From the NCBI GenBank assembly GCA_024036415.1, contig JAMWET010001254.1:124001-188000 (forward strand): 64,000 nucleotides of DNA, read 5' to 3'. Below, piece by piece: positions 57,471-64,000 of the stretch. Positions within the stretch are counted from its first letter, which is position 1. Each line of letters begins with the position of its first letter. Below the pieces are notes generated by a model that did no database searches, had not been told where the DNA came from, and worked only from the letters and a program-made list of their open reading frames with translations. The position numbers were made by a program, and so were the translations under genes. The stretch is from Prochilodus magdalenae. Lineage: Eukaryota; Chordata; Actinopteri; Characiformes; Prochilodontidae.

Positions 57471-57730
57471 GTAGGTAAAGCTGGAGAACTAAAGGAACAT
57501 GATGGGGAGTTCAAAGTATGTACTGGGTGTTAGTCCATGCATATATTTGTGTTGACCTTTGACCCCTTTCCTGCTCTGTGTAATTAGGCTTCATGAAATT
57601 ACAGAGGCAGAACGGTTAGAACGTTAATGAGCAACCTCCCCTCCAGCTAAAGGAATGCTAATTAACGTGCATGGAGGACAGATTCCTGTTTACGTCAGTT
57701 CCTTATTTACATACAGTGATGTTATTACAC
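57471..57730. promoter_or_regulatory. Candidate conserved non-coding element with DR1 site
   Basis: Contains TGACCTTTGACCC at 57553-57565, a perfect direct-repeat-1 nuclear-receptor site (reverse GGGTCAAAGGTCA), flanked by GTGTAATTAGGC and GCTAATTAACG homeodomain-type cores. No open frame of interest and no recognised repeat. The regulatory role is inference. Confidence 0.3.
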
Positions 57731-58914
57731 TCGAGGTCATTCTGAACTTTTAAAAGTACTTGTTCTGAAATGTTATTAGCAAAGGCAGGACACAGCACGA
57801 CACAGCATACACCGCATACACCACAAATATCATGGCAAGTTAAGAAAAAACATATGTAACTTATATCTTGTTGATATTTCTTTAACAATTAATTTCGATA
57901 TATAGTTGTATATGTAGTAAATATTTTTTTCAGGAAATCTTTAATCTAATATTTAAGTAATTTGTTTAAAACAATATTTGGTCTACTAAAATTGCTTAAA
58001 CCAAGTAAAAATGTGCAATTAAAATGCAAATGTGCAAATGTGGGGTTAGCACAGTTTCTCAGTGATTAACATAAAAACAATATGCAATTGTGTTGTCTAT
58101 AGGAGCAGCTCCATTTGCTTAGTTAGCTGTTAGCTAACTTAAATTAGCTTCTTATTTTCATTTTTCTCCTTAACCTTAAATGATGCACTGGTTACCTTTA
58201 CATGCGAGAGCTAGAGTTGAACTGCTATACTACTTATTTTACTACTATGATGTTATTTTATAATATATTGTTGCATATTTAAGAAATTGGCTTAAACAGG
58301 CTAACTTTACTAATATAGTGGGAAAATTAGGCTTACTAAAATCACCTAAACCAGGGGACAAATGTGCAATTAAAATGTATTAAATGTGCCAAAAATGTTA
58401 GCACAATTTCTCAGTTTGACTACCTGATCTTTGATTTACATGCATGGCTGTTCTCCAATCATCTGTAATCAATATTTGAGCTTCTCCAAACTTGACAGCT
58501 TGAGTATCACAGGTAGGTTCTCCTAGAGTTTACATAATACACATAGCCGCTAATGTGCAGTTATTATACTTGATTTAATAATAACAGTAATGACAGATGC
58601 ATACAAGAGAAGTGTGTTGCCCTGGTGTCTAAGCTACAGGTTATATAGCGTGTGATGACAGGAGGTCCACAATGGTCCCGAGCCTGAATAGCACCTGCAT
58701 TGAAAACTGAGGAATTTTAAGCAAAGGTTAGTTTCTGGTCAAAAGTTCTACTGGCTCCAGCATACTGATATGCGTACACACATACCGTCTATTAGATACT
58801 AATTCTCACTTAACATCTTAAACTCTTATTACTCTTATTATTTTTACATTTTCTACTTCAATAAGGTGTAAGCTTTCAATATAATACATAACACATATAT
58901 ACATACATGGATAC
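57731..58914. other. Unassigned AT-rich sequence
   Basis: No gene recognised. An internal imperfect duplication is suggested by the related phrases AAAATGTGCAATTAAAATG near 58007 and AATGTGCAATTAAAATG near 58360. Confidence 0.4.
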
Positions 58915-58975
58915 GTTTATACATACTTACATACACACATACACACATACATACATACATACATACACACATGGA
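58915..58975. repeat. (ACAT)n / (ACAC) microsatellite
   Basis: Imperfect ATAC tetranucleotides. Confidence 0.9.
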
Positions 58976-59399
58976 TAAAAGATGCAGAGAAAATAGGATT
59001 CCTGTCAACAATGTAAGAATCGGTGGACCACCAAAACTGTACCCATCAGATAAACTATACTTTCTATCTTTGAGAGAAAAGGGGAACAGCTAGCTCCACT
59101 CCTGCTTCAGATCTGAAATCATCCACAGGTGTTTCTAGTCCATCCTTAAACTGTGAAAGGACACTATGAGTCTTAAAGTATGTGTAGATGTCAGTACATT
59201 CCTCACTGAGATAAGGAAATAGACAATAAAGCAACAAACTGAAAAATCAAACAAAAAATGATCTGATATCTAGTTGATATATCTTAAAATTCTCATAAAA
59301 GGTTAAGATTCTTGGGAGCTCTTTTTTTTTTAGAATGAATTCTTATTGCCAACTTGTAAAAAAGTGTAAGCCATTTTTATTGTCAACCAAGAATCCACA

Positions 59400-59770
59400 A
59401 CAGGAGTGAGAAGTCAAGTGCAGATTTATTAGGCCAAAACTCGAAGTCAAAACAAACCAGGTCAAAACCAGAAAATCTTTCAAAAACAACTAAACAAGAG
59501 CGTCGCCAAGACACAACTCAAAACTTAAAAAGCGTAAACCAAAGCAAAGAATCAAAACCAAAGAAGCAATCCATACAAAGAACCGTTCAGAACAGTAAGG
59601 CACGCCAATACAAGACTTCACAAGAGACAATGGGTACCATGGAGTATATAAATACAAAATGGCTGCTGATTACAATCAGGTGTGAAAAACAAGGGCTAGA
59701 ATTCAGCAGAGAGTGACCTCTGTGGGTAAGGAGGGGAAACAGCAGTAGTAGATGTGATATTTATAAGCAG
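59400..59770. other. A-rich tract with repeat-like texture
   Basis: A run of AAACAAACCAGGTCAAAACC-type sequence followed by GAGTATATAAATACAAAATG resembles the transcript ends of fish non-autonomous elements, but no termini or second copy were found in the window. Confidence 0.25.
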
Positions 59771-59960
59771 ACAATTTGGCTTATTCAGAGAAATAAACCA
59801 AATTATCTACCAGTACAGTAAAATTAAGATAAGTCAACTACAAGTAAGATACATGTATTTGCCAAAATGTATGTATTTTCACAGTATATTGGTAAAATGA
59901 ACAAAATGATTGAATAAATAATAATAAATTAATGATTTAAGGTAAAACAGGGCAACAGCA

Positions 59961-60212
59961 TATCGTGGCTGTCCAATGAAAAACATGTGTCTCCATTTTT
60001 GACGATTTTTACTTTTATGTATAATTTGATCACATGACCTGCTGTTTACACTGTGTGTTAATTTCCCGATGAATGGACCAACAGAAATGGCTCAAAGATC
60101 GGTCGGAAAAAGTGTGGTTCCATTGACTTACATTAGAATGAAATTAGGTTTTGGCCTCTCCTGTAAAGTTGCTATTTTGGAGATACTTGTTTTTCTTTGG
60201 ACAGCGACGATA
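59961..60212. mobile_element. 252-bp MITE, family I, copy 2
   Basis: Ends TATCGTGGCTGTCCAATGAA and, reversed, TATCGTCGCTGTCCAAAGAA. Collinear with 18740-18992, including CCAATAGAGATGG-like and GGTTCCATTGACTTACATT segments. Confidence 0.88.
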
Positions 60213-60796
60213 TATATATCACAATGAATCTGTTTTATTTATTATTGGAAGGACATTTATTTATGTAAATTAGGTGTTGTCTACTTAAATATCTGTTCAT
60301 TTGGATATTCATCTTTTGAATAACAAAATTTAACATGTGACTTGTTATTGTTTTATCAAGAACTCACTATGGAGTGCAAACAGCTATTCTACAATATCTA
60401 GCATAGATTCCTCCGTAATATCATTCATAATATGCAATTATTGTTAGATTTCATAGCATGTGTGGCAAAGATAAACCTTCATAAAAACATTAAAATAGCT
60501 TAATTATATCACACATTAATGGATGTAAACTGGCTAAACATGCTATGCATGTTTTGTTAGACAGTCGTAGGTAAAGTTTATTCAAACAACACAATTATTA
60601 TTTGCTGAATTAAACATATTGGTGGGTATATAAAATGTGGACAAATTACTGTATGTCAAATTAGTTCTATAATAAAATGTAACTTTGCAAATTATTAAAT
60701 AAATGAATAAATAAAGGATTTATGCAATGCTGCTTTGTCATGCAAAAATTCAAAAATAACGTAATTTGATTGGAGGTAATCGGAATTCTGCATATG
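60213..60796. other. Unassigned AT-rich sequence
   Basis: No gene or repeat recognised. Confidence 0.3.
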
Positions 60797-61645
60797 ATTA
60801 CACTGACATACCAGAAGTTATTGGACAGTAAGATGTAAATTGATTGTGAAGTGGTGTTAATTCAGGGGAAACCTTTGTAAGTTGTAAGATGTGAGATGGC
60901 CAGCTGGCTCGCAGCAAGACAACATGCATTATAATTAGAATGAGAGATGATTGGGCTCCATTCGTCTGAACTCTCCAGAATGCTCCTTGAACCAATTCTG
61001 AACAGCTTGTGCCCAAAGGCATCTTGCTGGAATATCCCATCCCTGTGGGGGGTACATAAAGTCCATGAAGGGCTTCAGATGGTCAACAAGCATAGAAACG
61101 TAATGGGCACCGGTCAATGACATGTTTAGGTGGACCAGTAGACTCAACCCATGCCACAAGAACACACCCAACACCAGTATGTAACCACCAAAAGCAAGCA
61201 CAGTGCTTTGTTCACAACCACACACCAACCCTAGCATTGGCCCGAACCAACTGGTACCATGACTTATCGGACCATGCCACAAGTTGCCAGTCCTCTAGTT
61301 TCCAGTTGCAATTTCATGAGCTCAGATGTTGTTGACAGAGGCACACTAGTGGGTCCTCCTGCATCGAATGTGGTTGTGATTTGTGCCAGAGTATGTAAGA
61401 TATACATGTGCCACTTTGGATCAAGCAATATCCCGTCTGTCTGGCACCCACCATCATGCCTCATTCAAACTTCCATAATTTATGTCGCCTTGCCATGAGC
61501 ACGCTGGCCGGTGTTCAACCTCACTCACAAGATAACACCTCTCAACTTATGAAGGTGTGGACGTTCCCAAGCCATCCCCTGAGGTAAGATCACTTCATAA
61601 CCAATATACATACGGCTATCACTTTTGGCATGTCGGTGTAAATGC
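60797..61645 (-). mobile_element. Tc1-like element, family D, with both ends
   Basis: Left end ATTACACTGACATACCAGAA and, reversed right end, ATTTACACCGACATGCCAAA. On the minus strand are HLNMSLTGAHYVSMLVDHL, PFMDFMYPPQGWDIPARC and AVQNWFKEHSGEFRRM, the stretch around the second catalytic Asp of Tc1 transposases; the QQDNAP motif itself is lost (GWDIPARC). Further toward 61600 is a decayed stretch including CCATCATGCCTCATTCAAAC. It is inactive. Confidence 0.85.
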
Positions 61646-61962
61646 AAATTTGATAATCAGTCCTCGGGGTAAAGCTGAATGCTCAGTTGTGTAGAATGAA
61701 CTGCAGCACTCTAGACACGAAAAGATTCAGACTAGTTATATACACTGGAGACTGTAGGTCCTTATCAGGCTCTTCTCCCTCAGCCATTCTTTATCAGGAG
61801 GTGTCTATGGAAAGAATCTGATCTGCTGATTTTATTGTTACCTTGTGCAGCACTAGGGCTAAGTTAATGTAGAAATGGAAGGCAATCCAGCAGGGCCGTA
61901 AATAACAATCTAATGCTAGCATGCACCCACCCACCCAGAGTTTTACCTGGTCATGGAAGAGC

Positions 61963-61996
<34 letters not shown>

Positions 61997-62109
61997 TCAA
62001 AACAAGATTAACGACGTAGGCAAGAGGGAAGAGGTATGCATACAAAATCCCGGAGAACAATAGGGCTCCAAAACAGCCTGACACAAATGCAACACCAAAC
62101 AGCGATAAG
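61646..62109. other. Unassigned sequence with a (CA)n tract
   Basis: A (CA)n microsatellite lies at 61965-61993. No gene. Confidence 0.4.
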
Positions 62110-62335
62110 GTTTATGCATGCCCATGCAGATGCGCACACACACTCATAGCGAAGGTTAGCCAAGGACTGCCAGGCGCTGTGCTATCTGATTTTATGCTGC
62201 AATTTCTGTCGCCTGTGCTTTTGATATTCTGAGCTCCCGAATTGTGTATTCCAAACAGAGGAGGCAAGGAAAGAGATAGCGTTCCTGCCAGCCAGCTAGA
62301 GAGGCTATAGAAAACATAGTTATCTTTACAACAAG
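62110..62335. promoter_or_regulatory. Candidate conserved non-coding block
   Basis: Repeat-free sequence with GATTTTATGCTGCAATTTCT and a 60-bp run of balanced composition to ATTCCAAACAGAGG. No open frame of interest. Conservation not testable here. Confidence 0.2.
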
Positions 62336-62525
62336 GGCTCATAGAGCCGAGCTGACTCATCATCGTCTACAGCCACTGAAAATGCACCCCCATCACAACA
62401 ACCGTTTACTTTTAAACACATGTTTAATACTATATGCTGGGAGGACACAGCCCTGATATATAAAGTCATATGCAAGGGTTTGGAAGCCTCATGTGACCTT
62501 TTTTACATATCCTCAAAATATACTC

Positions 62526-63123
62526 ATCATCAACAAATAGCTGCACCCAGAAGTAATCAACTGACAGGAATGAAACTTGGCTTGACGTTGTGAGACATGC
62601 AAATGACTCAACATACCCTCGGCCATACATGTGACTTAAGCAATGAAGAGCCTTATTGCTGACAGACTCCACAGCCACGATTAGGGACATTCAGCCAGCA
62701 GTGATGCCCTCCATGAGTCATCCTGTTAGTGCCAGCACCATTAGCAGATTGCTGCACGACGCAGGATGACATGCATGCAGACTGTTATGATAACTGTCCG
62801 TAACACCATGTCAGCATCTCTAAGGGCTGCAATGGTGTCGTGCAAGACTGTCATGGAGTGACCCAGAATGGCAGCAGGTCATCTTTAGTGATGAGTCCCG
62901 GTTTTGTCTTGGTGGAGACAATCAACTTATCTGTGTGTGGAGGCACCGTGGTCATCACCAAGATAAACGGTTTGTTGTCACATGTCAAGAAGGCCTGGTG
63001 TCACTCGCTGCATGGGATAGATTATCACAGGACACCATTAGAAACCTCTACAACTCCATGCTGAGACGTCTGGCATTTTGCGTTAGCAAGCATGGTGGCC
63101 CGACGCTATACTGAGAGACACTA
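62526..63123 (+). pseudogene. Deleted Tc1-like element, family A
   Basis: The left inverted end CAAATAGCTGCACCCAGAAG is intact. Encoded pieces are the helix-turn-helix stretch (GCCAGCACCATTAGCAGATT region), SRSSLVMSPGFVLVETI (first-Asp region, decayed), VCGGTVVITKINGL and, after a larger deletion than in its siblings, GIDYHRTPLETSTTPC in another phase. The right terminus is missing after CTGAGAGACACTACTT. Confidence 0.82.
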
Positions 63124-63336
63124 CTTTGACCTTTCTACATGTTCCATTGTCATGGGTGTGGTAGTGGGGGGGAAAGTGGACCTGATTACCCAGGGCCCGA
63201 GTAGGGAGAGGGGCCCATTTTTTTTGCTCACGTTCCTCGTGTACTGGCATGGATAGGGGCCCACTAACATTGAGAGTGTACAGGGCCCAGAATTTGCTGC
63301 TACTCTCCTGTCCATTGTGCATCGTACTCTACGTAG
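63124..63336. repeat. Possible interspersed repeat rich in GGGCCC
   Basis: CCCAGGGCCCGAGTAGGGAG, GGGGCCCACTAACATTGAG and CAGGGCCCAGAATTTGCTGC resemble a recurring teleost phrase, from memory. No second copy occurs in the window. Confidence 0.3.
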
Positions 63337-63476
63337 TTTGAACACACCCAAATAAATAACTGTTGTCGTTGATCTTAAAGACTCTACAGTCGTACATTTA
63401 ACAGCTCCAACTGATGATAGTCTGAAACACTATATATCCAGATAAACCACCTATACTCTTGATGGATGTACCACAG

Positions 63477-63524
<48 letters not shown>

Positions 63525-63582
63525 AGAACTGGAGCTGTATATATATATATATATAATATATATATATATATAGATATATATA

Positions 63583-63613
<31 letters not shown>

Positions 63614-63896
63614 GCTCCAGTTCTCCTTTTAGTTTAGTGAATATTCATGATGGACAGACCAATAGAATTGCTCCAAATCTGCCTAAAGATAACCTTGTTC
63701 TATCAGCCTTCACTGCAGGTTAATAAAGCTGGTACATCCTCATGTAAAGGTCCATTCTGGAGGTTTTAAAGGTGGACTGTATAATTCCATAAGTGCTATG
63801 TTATAGTTTGATGTCTTCACCTTTATTCTACAGTGAAGCATTAAGATAAACATTTAGAGAACTTTCTACGAGTAGCATTGTCTAAACTTTTGACTC
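63337..63896. mobile_element. MITE family G, copy 4, disrupted by a (TA)n hairpin
   Basis: Collinear with the other copies from GTTTGAACACACCCAAATAA to GTCTAAACTTTTGACTCATG. The stretch normally reading TATTTCTCCATATCTCC...AGCTCTAGTTCTCC is replaced by TA repeats and an inverted duplicate of AGCTCCAGTTCTCCTT. See finding. Confidence 0.85.
63478..63612. repeat. (TA)n tracts
   Basis: Three TA runs separated by the inverted GAACTGGAGCT segment and short imperfections. Confidence 0.95.
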
Positions 63897-64000
63897 ATGT
63901 ATTAAAGCACAAGAACACTCAGACAAATGATAAAGGTCGTCTTCCAGTGTTTATAACCTAAGGTTTAAATCAGTGGCCCTCATCTGCAGTTGTACAGTTC

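Overview
The window looks like gene-poor nuclear DNA from a ray-finned fish. The evidence is the repeat content: several Tc1-like transposon families typical of teleosts, fold-back and short MITEs, hAT remnants, tRNA-type SINE copies, L2/CR1-type LINE fragments, very abundant (CA)n, (TA)n and (GA)n tracts, and minisatellites. An ostariophysan host is plausible but is inference; the species cannot be read from the sequence. No complete protein-coding gene was found. Most open frames are transposase remnants or run through tandem repeats. The best host-gene signal is one possible short first exon with a consensus splice donor in a CpG-richer stretch (about 13.7-15.06 kb, minus strand).

Layout. 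0-9 kb: several decayed Tc1-like copies (371, 1735, 4069, 4371, 6135 and 8325), one with a SINE-like insertion, plus two MITE families. 9-16 kb: a degenerate CACTTAACC repeat, a 1.07-kb hAT element with 8-bp target duplications, the CpG-richer stretch and long (TA)n/(TG)n tracts. 16-19 kb: a Tc1-like terminus, a TG-rich tract, an unusual Cys-containing protein fragment and more Tc1 debris. 20-22 kb: a 1.3-kb, 54-bp minisatellite beside a roughly 350-bp repeat module. 22-31 kb: LINE, fold-back MITE, SINE-in-Tc1 nest, four further Tc1 copies, a 37-bp-arm palindrome and unique stretches that could be conserved non-coding elements. 31-35 kb: a 1-kb CA-rich block, then a 44-bp minisatellite beside the same module as at 21 kb. 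35-43 kb: fold-back MITEs, a candidate enhancer, TAGCAAC repeat and Tc1/MITE copies. 43-51 kb: a 21-bp minisatellite, a second TAGCAAC block, a telomere-like TAACCC repeat and an L2-type reverse transcriptase relic. 51-54 kb: a 532-bp deleted Tc1 with both termini and a hAT MITE nested in another Tc1. 55-57 kb: a near-perfect 121-bp-arm palindrome inside the third module copy, next to the 54-bp minisatellite in inverted orientation. 57-64 kb: unique stretches, one with a DR1 nuclear-receptor site, more MITEs and Tc1 copies, and a TA-rich hairpin.

How the parts work together. Most elements are non-autonomous. The largest Tc1-like family (about ten copies) shares one internal deletion that removes the second catalytic Asp and the Glu, so the copies probably descend from one deleted founder moved by a transposase encoded elsewhere. 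The unique stretches between repeats may be regulatory DNA of a distant gene, but nothing in the window names that gene.
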